A stretch of DNA of 49,415 bases from an uncultured Clostridium sp. (GCA_900555615.1 USMB01000007.1:1-49415); one strand, 5' to 3'; shown: positions 9,535 to 16,297, counted from the first letter of the stretch. Made by a program: numbers and translations. The notes: a model not told the origin generated them from the sequence alone.

Positions 9535-9602
9535 ATAAACGGCTTGCAAGTGTTTATAGTATTAAAATTATATCATTTATAATAAAATATTGCAAGCCTT
9601 TT
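9535..9602 (+). promoter_or_regulatory. overlapping inverted repeats in the DUF2188 leader
   Basis: GGCTTGCAA (9541-9549) and TTGCAAGCC (9590-9598) are a perfect 9-bp inverted repeat, and the right arm is followed by TTTT. The left arm also sits inside a second dyad, ATAAAC...GTTTAT (about 9535-9559), centred on the palindrome CTTGCAAG. The two folds are mutually exclusive, so this could be an attenuator or an operator. No known riboswitch was recognised. Confidence 0.4.
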
Positions 9603-9633
9603 ATAGAAAATTTATGAAAGGCAGGTGAAAAAA

Positions 9634-9831
9634 ATGAACAAAAATGGTTGGCAAAACAAATTTGAAAATACATCAAAGGCAATCAATACATATGCTACTA
9701 AGCAAGATGCTCAAAATGCTGGAAGATTAATTGCCAAACAGAATAATTCTGAACATATAATACATGGATTAAATGGAAGAATTCAAAGTAAGAATACTTA
9801 TGGTAAAGATCCATATCCTCCTAGAGGATAA
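9634..9831 (+). CDS. DUF2188-family small protein
   Basis: A 65-residue protein. The core ATKQDAQNAGRLIAKQN followed by IIHGLNGRI and the C-terminal SYG-like NTYGKDPYPPRG match my memory of the DUF2188 family, which folds as a small alpha/beta domain of unknown function. The ATG at 9634 is chosen over the GTG at 9625 because GGCAGGTG is then well spaced. It is the first gene ahead of the ubiquitin-like cluster, separated from it by a strong hairpin. No catalytic residues are evident. Whether it takes part in the ubiquitin-like system is unknown. Confidence 0.8.
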   Translation: MNKNGWQNKFENTSKAINTYATKQDAQNAGRLIAKQNNSEHIIHGLNGRIQSKNTYGKDPYPPRG

Positions 9832-9834
9832 AAT

Positions 9835-9885
9835 AAGAACAAGGCCTAAATTTGCATTGCCTTGTTCTTTTGCTTATTTTTTAAA
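9835..9885 (+). terminator. strong hairpin between DUF2188 and the ubiquitin-like gene
   Basis: AAGAACAAGGC (9835-9845) pairs perfectly with GCCTTGTTCTT (9859-9869) over 11 bp, loop 13 nt, followed by TTTTGC and a T6 run. Only about 20 bp then remain before the next start codon, leaving no room for a separate promoter. It may be a partial terminator that sets the ratio of expression. Confidence 0.75.
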
Positions 9886-9902
9886 GAAAGGAAAGATTAT
9901 AA

Positions 9903-10166
9903 ATGATAGAAGAAAAATTAAAAAACAAACATGAAATCACTATTTTTATAAATGGTGAAGAAAAAGAGGTAGCAAAAGAAAAAATTTCATATGAGGAAGT
10001 TATAAGAATAGCTTTTGGACATTATGAAGATAATGATTCTACAAATTATACTGTAATTTATTTTAAAGGAAATAATGAAAAACCAAATGGTTTTTTATTA
10101 AAGGGACAAGTAGTTATGGTTAAGAAAGGAATGAGGATAAATGTCACAAGAACTAATAAATCATAG
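9903..10166 (+). CDS. ubiquitin-like beta-grasp protein (multiubiquitin family)
   Basis: An 87-residue protein with one beta-grasp domain of the multiubiquitin (Multi_ubiq) type. It opens with a strand around EITIFINGEEKEV, then the helix SYEEVIRIAFGH, then YTVIYFKGN and a final strand GMRINVTRTNKS. This is the order of the bacterial domain known as multiubiquitin, here as a single copy. The protein ends in TNKS, with no C-terminal Gly-Gly. It overlaps by 26 bp an E1/ThiF-like gene. It is probably the modifier that the adjacent enzyme adenylates, either for attachment to targets or for another use. Family assignment is from recognised motifs; conjugation is inferred. Confidence 0.82.
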   Translation: MIEEKLKNKHEITIFINGEEKEVAKEKISYEEVIRIAFGHYEDNDSTNYTVIYFKGNNEKPNGFLLKGQVVMVKKGMRINVTRTNKS

Positions 10167-11301
10167 TGATGATTTGAAAAAGCTTCAAAATGAAGGATAT
10201 GAATTAGATGTAAATAATGGATATGGGATTGTTTCCCATATTCCATACTTGAAAGAAAATGGAGAAATAGATTATGGTACATTAGTGTCAAGCATTGCTT
10301 TTGAAGGTGATAAGGCTAAGTATAATGGAGACCATGTTATATATTTTTCAGGAGATCAACCTTGTAATGCAGATGGAACAGAAATTACACAAATAAAGCA
10401 TAGTGCCAGCAATTCAATTTTAGCTGGAATAAATGTGAAACGCTCATTTTCAAATAAACCAGATGAAAATTATAAAGATTATTATGAAAAATTTGTAAAT
10501 TATATTAATATAATTTCTTCTAGAGCAATAGATAAAGATAATTCAGTAACTGCAAAAACATTTAAAAAAGTGGTAACAGAAGAAGAATCAGTATTTCAAT
10601 ATATTGATACAAATTCATCAAGAGCAGGAATTGACAACTGCAATAGAAAAATGTTGGACAAAAAAATAGCAATTATTGGACTTGGAGGAACTGGAGCATA
10701 TATACTTGATTTGGTTTCGAAAACTAATGTCAAAGAAATACATTTGATTGATGGAGATGTATTTTGTCAGCATAATGCTTTTAGAAGTCCTGGAGCAGCG
10801 AGTAAAGAAATATTTCCAAAAAGTATGTCAAAGGTAAGCTATTTTAAAGCAAATTATCAAAATATGCATAAAAATTTAATAGAACATAACATGTTTATTA
10901 AAGAAGAAAATGTTAGTGTATTAAAAGATATGGATTTTGTATTTATATGTATTGATTCAGGAATAGCAAGAAAATTAATTACAGATTATCTTGTCCTAGA
11001 AGAAATACCATTTATAGATACAGGAATTGGGCTACAAAATATAAATGACACTATAAATGGTCAGGTAAGAACTACTGTCTTTAACAAAACTAATTACGAC
11101 AGAATTCCTATATATCTTGATTTTGATGAAGATGGTAATGATTTATATAATACAAATATTCAAATTGCAGAATGTAATGCTTTAAATGCAACAATAGCAG
11201 TTATAGAATGGAAAAAATATTTTAAAATATATGAAAATGCTGATAGTCAATGCCAAAATGTTTATTCAATTGAGATGGGAGAAATAGTACATGAAAACTA
11301 A
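10141..11301 (+). CDS. E1/ThiF-like adenylyltransferase with N-terminal DUF6791-like domain
   Basis: A 386-residue protein. Residues 1 to about 165 match the pattern I associate with DUF6791 (a domain found fused to bacterial E1-like enzymes). Residues about 172-386 are a ThiF/MoeB/E1 Rossmann domain. The nucleotide loop is IGLGGTGAY; IDGDVFCQHNAFRSPG supplies the Asp and Arg that bind ATP and magnesium, and ICIDSG carries the later conserved Asp. Cysteines late in the chain (about 345 and 371) are not in the usual CxxC zinc pairs, and no obvious catalytic-Cys loop is seen. GAGG precedes the ATG. It overlaps the ubiquitin-like gene (26 bp) and the DUF6527 gene (11 bp). It should activate the C terminus of the ubiquitin-like protein. 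Confidence 0.85.
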   Translation: MSQELINHSDDLKKLQNEGYELDVNNGYGIVSHIPYLKENGEIDYGTLVSSIAFEGDKAKYNGDHVIYFSGDQPCNADGTEITQIKHSASNSILAGINVKRSFSNKPDENYKDYYEKFVNYINIISSRAIDKDNSVTAKTFKKVVTEEESVFQYIDTNSSRAGIDNCNRKMLDKKIAIIGLGGTGAYILDLVSKTNVKEIHLIDGDVFCQHNAFRSPGAASKEIFPKSMSKVSYFKANYQNMHKNLIEHNMFIKEENVSVLKDMDFVFICIDSGIARKLITDYLVLEEIPFIDTGIGLQNINDTINGQVRTTVFNKTNYDRIPIYLDFDEDGNDLYNTNIQIAECNALNATIAVIEWKKYFKIYENADSQCQNVYSIEMGEIVHEN

Positions 11302-11629
11302 TAAATTTAAAGTTGAGTTTGTTGATAAAATTCCTTCAAACTTAAAGGATGGTATATTGTATGTGTGCATTAGGTGTAATGTTATTGTACATAGATGTGC
11401 ATGCGGATGTGGTGAAAGAACTGTAACTCCTATCGATAAAAAATATGGATGGGTAATGAAATATGATGGACAAGCAATTACACTTAGACCATCAATAGGT
11501 AACTTTAGTATACCATGTAGGTCACATTATTATATAACAGATAATAATGTTGAATGGTTAGAAAGCTATCAACAAAAAAATAATAAAAAAGGACTATTTG
11601 AACTAATTAAGCAGTTATTCAAAAAATGA
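11291..11629 (+). CDS. DUF6527-family protein
   Basis: A 112-residue protein. The central motif HRCACGCGERTVTP (about residues 36-49) together with RPSIGNFSIPCRSHYYI (about 76-92) is the DUF6527 signature as I remember it. The Cys cluster C37/C39/C41 plus Cys and His in PCRSHY look like metal ligands. The N terminus also has CIRC. It overlaps the E1-like gene by 11 bp, so the three genes are translationally coupled. In such operons it occupies the place where an E2-like or deubiquitinase gene would otherwise be expected. Its activity is not known to me. A perfect hairpin (11635-11663) follows. Confidence 0.82.
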   Translation: MKTNKFKVEFVDKIPSNLKDGILYVCIRCNVIVHRCACGCGERTVTPIDKKYGWVMKYDGQAITLRPSIGNFSIPCRSHYYITDNNVEWLESYQQKNNKKGLFELIKQLFKK

Positions 11630-11634
11630 AATAA

Positions 11635-11663
11635 TATAGGCATCTTTTATATAGATGCCTATA
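11635..11663 (+). terminator. hairpin after the ubiquitin-like operon
   Basis: TATAGGCATC (11635-11644) and GATGCCTATA (11654-11663) form a perfect 10-bp stem with a 9-nt loop. The tail AATTTAT is only weakly T-rich. Confidence 0.6.
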
Positions 11664-11684
11664 AATTTATAAAGGAGGTTGTAT

Positions 11685-12050
11685 ATGTATAAGGTATTTA
11701 ACATACTAAGTGTATTTATAAGACAGTTTTGCTTATCAAATCCATATGCAATGTATTTTGAATCAAGTGTATATGCAGATATTTTTAACATAATTATTGG
11801 AGGGACTATATTACATATGCTTTCTTTTTTTCTAACATCAAGTATTTATGAAAAGGGAAGACACCCAAGTTGGCTAGGATGTGCATTATATTGCATAAAT
11901 TATATTTTTAATACCGCTTTAATTAGTTTTTTATGTTATAATTTTAATAAACTCAATTTGATTTATATTACATTAATATCTTTTATAGTCAATTTAACAA
12001 TATGGATAGTAATTATAAATTTAAAAAAGAGGGTATATAGTATAATATAA
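11685..12050 (+). CDS. small integral membrane protein, unknown
   Basis: A 121-residue protein that I do not recognise. It has about three hydrophobic segments: around residues 30-50 (ADIFNIIIGGTILHMLSFFL), 65-90 (after HPSWLGCALYCINYIF) and 95-115 (IYITLISFIVNLTIWIVII). There is no cleavable signal peptide. The ATG at 11685 is used because AAGGAGG lies six bases upstream; the TTG at 11679 is less likely. It stands alone between a hairpin and a metallophosphoesterase gene. It could be a membrane effector or immunity-like protein linked to the defence genes, but nothing in the sequence shows this. Confidence 0.65.
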   Translation: MYKVFNILSVFIRQFCLSNPYAMYFESSVYADIFNIIIGGTILHMLSFFLTSSIYEKGRHPSWLGCALYCINYIFNTALISFLCYNFNKLNLIYITLISFIVNLTIWIVIINLKKRVYSII

Positions 12051-12077
12051 ATAAATTCATAATAGAAAGGAGTCATT

Positions 12078-12836
12078 ATGATTTATATTACAGGAGATAC
12101 ACATGCTGATTTTAGCAGATTTTTAATCGAAAACTTCCCAATTCAAAATGAAATGACCAAAGATGATTATGTAATAATATGTGGCGACTTTGGTGGAGTT
12201 TGGACATATGAAAAAGAAAACATACAAGAAAAGTATTGGTTGGATTATCTAAATGAAAAGAATTTTACAACATTATTTGTAGATGGAAATCACGAAAACT
12301 TTACAAGATTATATAAATATCCTGTAGAAGAGTGGCATGGTGGTAAAGTTCATAAAATTAGAGACTCTGTTATACATCTTATGAGAGGTGAAATATTTGA
12401 TATAAATAATAAAAAAATTTTCACACTTGGTGGTGCAAAATCACATGACATACAAGATGGAATATTAAATTTATATGAAGAAGAGAAAATATATGAATAT
12501 AGAAAAAGGGGTGCATATTTTAGAATAAGAGATTATTCATGGTGGAATTTGGAACTTCCAACTGAAGAAGAAATGCAAAACAGAATAAAAAATTTAGAAA
12601 AAGTAAATTATAAAGTTGATTATATTATCTCTCATTGTTGCCCAACTAGTATACAAACACTATTGAATCCATCTTATAAAAAAGATATCTTAACAGATTA
12701 TTTACAAGAAATTTCAGAAAAATGTAAGTTTAATAAATGGTATTTTGGACATTATCATGATTATAGGCAAGTTAATTCACAGTTTACTTTATTATATGAA
12801 GATATAGTTCCTTTAGAATTTGAAAGTATTTTTTAA
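12078..12836 (+). CDS. metallophosphoesterase (calcineurin-like)
   Basis: A 252-residue protein of the calcineurin-like phosphoesterase superfamily. The metal-binding motifs are present in order: GDTH near the N terminus (D7, H9), GDFGG (about 39-43), DGNHEN (about 72-77), SHCCP (about 189) and GHYHDY (about 231). It is a little longer than YfcE-type enzymes. Substrate is unknown; members cleave phosphodiesters in nucleotides, RNA or proteins. AGAAAGGAG precedes the ATG. It lies in the defence island as a single gene followed by its own terminator. It may be an ordinary housekeeping-type enzyme carried along rather than a defence component. Confidence 0.85.
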   Translation: MIYITGDTHADFSRFLIENFPIQNEMTKDDYVIICGDFGGVWTYEKENIQEKYWLDYLNEKNFTTLFVDGNHENFTRLYKYPVEEWHGGKVHKIRDSVIHLMRGEIFDINNKKIFTLGGAKSHDIQDGILNLYEEEKIYEYRKRGAYFRIRDYSWWNLELPTEEEMQNRIKNLEKVNYKVDYIISHCCPTSIQTLLNPSYKKDILTDYLQEISEKCKFNKWYFGHYHDYRQVNSQFTLLYEDIVPLEFESIF

Positions 12837-12840
12837 TAAA

Positions 12841-12866
12841 AAACGGCTATTATTGATAGTCGTTTT
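12841..12866 (+). terminator. terminator of the metallophosphoesterase gene
   Basis: AAACGGCTAT (12841-12850) and ATAGTCGTTT (12856-12865) pair with one G-T wobble, loop TATTG, followed by T-rich sequence. Confidence 0.65.
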
Positions 12867-12908
12867 AGTGTTTTTAATAGATAAAAATAATATTATTATA
12901 CTCTCGAT

Positions 12909-12960
12909 ATGAAAAAACTTAATAAAATTCAAAAGTTTTTTCATAAATTTGAAAAAACTT
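12909..12960. repeat. three copies of a 10-bp element before the DUF4143 gene
   Basis: GAAAAAACTT occurs at 12911-12920 and 12951-12960, and its inverse AAGTTTTTTC at 12933-12942. The first two form a perfect 12-bp inverted repeat (12909-12920 and 12933-12944). The third copy ends in the TT of the -35 box, so the array is placed to act as an operator. The dyad could also serve as a terminator. Confidence 0.5.
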
Positions 12961-12987
12961 GACTATAATAATAAAAAATAGTATAAT
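12959..12987 (+). promoter_or_regulatory. promoter of the DUF4143 ATPase gene
   Basis: TTGACT (12959-12964) and TATAAT (12982-12987) with a 17-bp spacer lie about 22 bp upstream of the start codon at 13010. Confidence 0.75.
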
Positions 12988-13009
12988 AAAAATAGTTGGA
13001 GGAGATTTT

Positions 13010-14239
13010 ATGGAGAGAATAAAAAGAGAAGATTATTTATCTATATTAAGAAATTTCAAAGATCAACAAATTATAAAAGTAATAACAGGAATTAGAAGAT
13101 GTGGTAAATCTACTTTATTAGAGTTATTTCAAGATTATTTGAAAGAAAATGGAGTAGAAGAGAATCAAATCATATCAATCAACTTTGAAGATGCAGATTA
13201 TGAAGAATTACAAGATAGAAAAAAATTATATGAATATTTAAAATCAAAACTGGTAAAAGGTAAAAAAACATATATATTTTTAGATGAAATTCAAAAAGTT
13301 GGTGAATTTGAAAAAACAGTAGATAGTCTTTTTATTAATAAAGATGTTGATTTATATATAACTGGATCAAATGCTTGGCTTTTATCATCAGAACTTGCAA
13401 CATTACTTACAGGAAGATATATAGAGATCAAAATGTTGCCATTGTCATTTAAAGAATATTTATCAGCTTTTGAAGATAAAACAGATTTATCAAGAAAATT
13501 TAGAGATTATTTACGATATAGTTCATTTCCACAAGCAATCGAATTATTTAAAATTAATCCAGAAAATATTAACTTGTTTTTAGATGGAATATACAATACA
13601 ATTTTATTTAAGGACGTAATGCAAAGAAAAGGAATAACAGATAAAAACACCTTAGAAAGAGTAACTAAATATTTATATGATAACATAGGAAATAGAACGA
13701 GCATGAAAAACATAAGTGACAATATTGAAGGTCTTGAAAAAAATAATTCATATAATACTGTTTCAACATATGTTCAAGCACTTATTGATAGTTATATTGT
13801 GTATAAAGCAAATAGATATGATATAAAAGGAAAAGAATTTTTAAAAACACAAGAAAAATATTATGCAGTAGATATAGGACTTAGATATTATATGTTAGGT
13901 CAAGGTTCTGGTAAAGATATGGGACATATATTAGAAAATGTAGTTTACCTTGAATTATTAAGACGTGGATATGAAGTTTATATTGGAAAATATGATGACT
14001 TAGAAGTTGATTTTGTAGCAAAAAATTCAGAAAATACAATTTATTATCAAGTAGCATTAACTACAAGGGAATCTGCTGATGGTAATAATATCGTATTAGA
14101 AAGAGAATTAGCTCCATTAAAGAAGATAAGCGATAATTATCCTAAATATATATTAACACTAGATGATGACCTAGATGCTGATTTTGACGGAATAAAGAAG
14201 ATAAATGTATTGGACTGGTTGATTAAAGAAAAAGATTAA
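13010..14239 (+). CDS. AAA+ ATPase with C-terminal DUF4143 domain
   Basis: A 409-residue protein of the AAA_14/DUF4143 type. Walker A is GIRRCGKST (27-35); Walker B is FLDEIQ (D92, E93). The N-terminal ATPase is followed by a winged-helix stretch and the C-terminal DUF4143 domain, which has the restriction-like fold but whose activity is uncertain; here the segment around EVDFVAKN resembles the nuclease core D-x-D. The start at 13010 follows GGAGGAG; an upstream in-frame start at 12959 falls in the promoter. These proteins are common in gut bacteria and mobile regions, and their function remains unclear. The gene stands alone with its own promoter and terminator. Confidence 0.88.
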   Translation: MERIKREDYLSILRNFKDQQIIKVITGIRRCGKSTLLELFQDYLKENGVEENQIISINFEDADYEELQDRKKLYEYLKSKLVKGKKTYIFLDEIQKVGEFEKTVDSLFINKDVDLYITGSNAWLLSSELATLLTGRYIEIKMLPLSFKEYLSAFEDKTDLSRKFRDYLRYSSFPQAIELFKINPENINLFLDGIYNTILFKDVMQRKGITDKNTLERVTKYLYDNIGNRTSMKNISDNIEGLEKNNSYNTVSTYVQALIDSYIVYKANRYDIKGKEFLKTQEKYYAVDIGLRYYMLGQGSGKDMGHILENVVYLELLRRGYEVYIGKYDDLEVDFVAKNSENTIYYQVALTTRESADGNNIVLERELAPLKKISDNYPKYILTLDDDLDADFDGIKKINVLDWLIKEKD

Positions 14240-14249
14240 TTTGAAAAAG

Positions 14250-14294
14250 CAAAATAATAATGTAATTAGTTTTACAGAATTATTTTGTTTTTTT
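14250..14294 (+). terminator. terminator of the DUF4143 gene
   Basis: CAAAATAAT (14250-14258) pairs with ATTATTTTG (14279-14287), followed by a T7 run. The loop is long (20 nt) but contains no further obvious structure. Confidence 0.6.
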
Positions 14295-14364
14295 ATATTA
14301 ACTGACAAGTTTCGACAAGAAATGCATAAAAGATGTGTTATAAGTAGCCAGAGGGATGAAATAT

Positions 14365-14733
14365 ATGGACTATGCAATAATAGAAAAATTAAGAGAATTA
14401 AGAAAAAGTAAAAAAATTACACAAGAACAGTTAGCTGAAAAATTAGATATAAGTCGTTCGAAGGTTTCAAGTTGGGAAACAAATAGAAGAGATATGAGTA
14501 TAACAGAAGCAATAGAATTAGCTAATATATATGAAGTAAGTTTAGATAATTTGTTCGAAATAAACAGAATAACAGAAGAATACGTAAAAATATCTGATAA
14601 ATTTTTAAAAGGCAAAAATATTACTTTAGAAGAGAAAGTTAGAGTTATAGAATCACTTCGAGAATGTTTAAAGAAAAATAATGTGGATGAATTTTATGAA
14701 AATTATAAAATGACACAAAATGCGACAAAATAG
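14365..14733 (+). CDS. XRE-family regulator
   Basis: A 122-residue protein with an N-terminal helix-turn-helix of the Cro/C1 type: LRELRKSKKITQEQLAEKL and DISRSKVSSWETNRRDMS (about residues 7-44), followed by LANIYEVSLDNLF, the usual end of the domain. The C-terminal half is charged and helical, without an enzyme motif. The ATG at 14365 is preferred over 14356 because AGAGGG is then spaced by seven bases. A terminator overlaps its stop codon. It lies immediately upstream of the membrane/TIR-like cassette and could control it or the 16.6-kb operon; no direct evidence links them. Confidence 0.83.
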   Translation: MDYAIIEKLRELRKSKKITQEQLAEKLDISRSKVSSWETNRRDMSITEAIELANIYEVSLDNLFEINRITEEYVKISDKFLKGKNITLEEKVRVIESLRECLKKNNVDEFYENYKMTQNATK

Positions 14734-14760
14734 TTTTAAAATATCTATTTTGTCGCATTT
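14721..14760 (+). terminator. strong terminator overlapping the XRE stop codon
   Basis: TGCGACAAAATAG (14721-14733) and CTATTTTGTCGCA (14745-14757) form a perfect 13-bp stem with an 11-nt loop, then TTTT. The left arm contains the stop codon of the XRE gene. Confidence 0.85.
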
Positions 14761-14786
14761 TAGGTATGTAAAATTTAGAAATGAAT

Positions 14787-14795
14787 TGATATAAT
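14787..14795 (+). promoter_or_regulatory. extended -10 promoter of the TIR-like cassette
   Basis: TGaTATAAT at 14787-14795 is an extended -10 element about 34 bp before the GTG start. The matching -35 region (around 14767) is weak. Confidence 0.55.
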
Positions 14796-14828
14796 AAACA
14801 AAGTAGTTAGACAAGAAGGAGGATATTT

Positions 14829-15248
14829 GTGAAAGATCAACCAAACAAAATTGGGCACTTAAATATGATTCAGGAAATAATTACCAGAATGGGGAATAAT
14901 TCATTTTCCTTAAAGCAATGGGCAGTTGGCATAATGATTGCTATATATGCTTTTGCAGGAGAAAACTCTCATAAAGCTGTAATAGTAACAACAATTCCAT
15001 TGGTGGTTTTTTGGATATTAGATTCATATTACTTAATGACTGAACGTAAATTTAGATGTTTATACGATGAAGTAAGAAAGAAAGAAGAAAAAAATATTGA
15101 TTTTAATATGAATTTTAATTCAATAAAAGTAAATATGGGTAATATAAGCAATTATTGCTTAATAAAAGTTGCAGTTTCAAAAACGATATTGCCATTTTAT
15201 TTAGTATGCCTTGTAACTACATTAATAATTTATTTTATAAAATTTTAG
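14829..15248 (+). CDS. membrane protein paired with a TIR-like protein
   Basis: A 139-residue protein beginning at GTG with GAAGGAGG upstream. It has three hydrophobic segments: about residues 31-50 (ending AIYAFAG), 55-75 (VTTIPLVVFWILDSYYLM) and 112-138. Between the second and third is a charged helix (ERKFRCLYDEVRKKEEK). This layout is familiar to me from proteins that accompany DUF1863/TIR-like genes in many bacteria, and it resembles SLATT-type membrane effectors, though I cannot assign a named family. The TIR-like gene starts nine bases after its stop. A role as membrane-damaging effector triggered by its TIR-like partner is inferred. Confidence 0.72.
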   Translation: MKDQPNKIGHLNMIQEIITRMGNNSFSLKQWAVGIMIAIYAFAGENSHKAVIVTTIPLVVFWILDSYYLMTERKFRCLYDEVRKKEEKNIDFNMNFNSIKVNMGNISNYCLIKVAVSKTILPFYLVCLVTTLIIYFIKF

Positions 15249-15257
15249 GAGGTAATT

Positions 15258-15749
15258 ATGAAAAGACAAGTATTTTATAGTTTTCATTTTAAAAACGATT
15301 GTTGGAGAACAAGCCAAGTTAGGAACATAGGAGTTATTGAAGGCAATAAACCTGTTTCAGAAAATGATTGGGAAGAAGTAAAAAGAAAAGGTGACGATAA
15401 TATAAAAAAATGGATAAACGACCAATTAAAATATAGAAGTTGCACAATAGTTTTAATAGGTGAAGAAACATCAGAGAGAAAATGGGTAAAATATGAAATA
15501 AAAAAGAGTTGGGAAGATGGAAAAGGTGTTTTAGGAATTTATATACATAATTTAAAAAATCAAGATGGAGAAAGAAGTAAAAAAGGTAAAAATCCATTTG
15601 AACAATTCACTTTAACAACTGGAGATAAATTATCTAGTAAAATAAAAGTATATGATCCACCATATGGATCTGATAGTAAAGCAAATTATAACTATATTGC
15701 TGAAAATATAGAAGATTGGATAGAAACAGCAATTAATGATAGAAAATGA
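15258..15749 (+). CDS. TIR/MTH538-like (DUF1863, ThsB-like) protein
   Basis: A 163-residue cytosolic protein. It opens with RQVFYSFHFKNDCWRTSQVR, the start of the MTH538/DUF1863 TIR-like family, which also includes ThsB of Thoeris. Further family features are the strand CTIVLIGEETSERKWVKYEI (about residues 63-82) and GVLGIYIHNL. The TIR-like fold is flavodoxin-like. In ThsB it senses phage and makes a nucleotide signal from NAD+; several members lack the catalytic Glu of enzymatic TIR domains, and here E73/E74 in the GEETSERKW stretch are the nearest candidates. AGGAGGT precedes the ATG. It lies between a membrane protein and a zinc-ribbon gene. No ThsA-like gene is present nearby. Confidence 0.8.
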   Translation: MKRQVFYSFHFKNDCWRTSQVRNIGVIEGNKPVSENDWEEVKRKGDDNIKKWINDQLKYRSCTIVLIGEETSERKWVKYEIKKSWEDGKGVLGIYIHNLKNQDGERSKKGKNPFEQFTLTTGDKLSSKIKVYDPPYGSDSKANYNYIAENIEDWIETAINDRK

Positions 15750-15765
15750 AAGGGTGATATATATT

Positions 15766-15906
15766 ATGTATAAAACAGGTGAAAAACCAGGAAAAGGCGA
15801 ATACTATTGTACAAAATGTGGGCAAAACGTGACTTTAGATGATAATACTGATACTTTACCACCATGTCCAAAGTGTTCTAATACTACTTATAGAAAAGAA
15901 TATTAA
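15766..15906 (+). CDS. small zinc-ribbon protein (46 residues)
   Basis: A 46-residue ORF too short for most gene finders. It encodes two knuckles, YYCTKCGQ (about residues 14-21) and PPCPKCSN (about 33-40), so four cysteines can bind one zinc. GKGEYYCTKCGQ with LPPCPKC resembles short zinc-ribbon proteins that I recall as separate small genes in many bacteria. AAAGGGTGAT lies upstream of the ATG, and it begins 16 bp after the TIR-like stop, so it is the third gene of that cassette. A bidirectional hairpin follows. Function unknown; it could bind nucleic acid or its partner proteins. Confidence 0.75.
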   Translation: MYKTGEKPGKGEYYCTKCGQNVTLDDNTDTLPPCPKCSNTTYRKEY

Positions 15907-15911
15907 AAATT

Positions 15912-15937
15912 AAAAGGCGAGAATTAACTCGCCTTTT
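15912..15937. terminator. bidirectional terminator
   Basis: AAAAGGCGAG (15912-15921) and CTCGCCTTTT (15928-15937) form a perfect 10-bp stem with a 6-nt loop, with an A-run before and T-run after. It serves the zinc-ribbon gene on + and the convergent small gene on -. Confidence 0.85.
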
Positions 15938-15942
15938 ACTAG

Positions 15943-16245
15943 TTACAACTTCAACCCACTAACAATTAACTTAATTGCATCACTAAAACCACTCATATAA
16001 TACTTATCATTCCAATAAGCACAATACTCCATAAAATCCTCATAGATTAAATCTAATTTTTTAGAAATATAGTTGTAATTTTCACTAGAAACATTATTTA
16101 AAATATTTTCAGAATAATTATCAAAATTAATTAAATGCTTTTGATCATTTTCATCCATACGAGATAATTCCTCTTCTCTAAATTCTAACCATTCCTTTAA
16201 TAAATTTTCACTTTCATTATTATTTAAAATATCACAAATTTTCAT
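15943..16245 (-). CDS. small helical protein, possibly DUF6809-like
   Basis: A 100-residue protein on the minus strand. Starting at the ATG at 16245 places GGAGG seven or so bases upstream; longer in-frame starts lack this. It is acidic and mostly helical, ending in YYMSGFSDAIKLIVSGLKL, where the pattern of a helical bundle with GF-DA-L near the C terminus reminds me of DUF6809-type small proteins common in clostridial phages and mobile regions. This assignment is weak. It faces the TIR-like cassette across a shared terminator. No enzyme motif is visible. Confidence 0.6.
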   Translation of the reverse strand: MKICDILNNNESENLLKEWLEFREEELSRMDENDQKHLINFDNYSENILNNVSSENYNYISKKLDLIYEDFMEYCAYWNDKYYMSGFSDAIKLIVSGLKL

Positions 16246-16275
16246 TGTTAAAACCTCCATTTTTATTATAAATTT

Positions 16276-16297
16276 TTGGGGACAAATTGGGGACAAT
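16276..16297. repeat. direct repeat GGGGACAA upstream of the minus-strand gene
   Basis: TTGGGGACAA occurs twice in tandem (TTTGGGGACAA then ATTGGGGACAA) just upstream of the ribosome site of the minus-strand gene. It might be a regulator site or part of a recombination junction. The gene-free stretch around it (16246-16651) holds otherwise only T/C-rich sequence and the regulatory region at 16560-16628. Confidence 0.35.

Noticed and set aside
15334..15597. Minus-strand ORF across the TIR-like gene
   Set aside because: Shadow of the plus-strand gene; hydrophobic low-complexity product and no start signals.
14829..15749. A complete Thoeris system
   Set aside because: Only a ThsB-like protein is seen; no ThsA with SIR2 or SLOG domains is adjacent.
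16276..16297. GGGGACAA direct repeat as a phage attachment site
   Set aside because: No integrase is adjacent and no second copy with a matching flank was found in the window.
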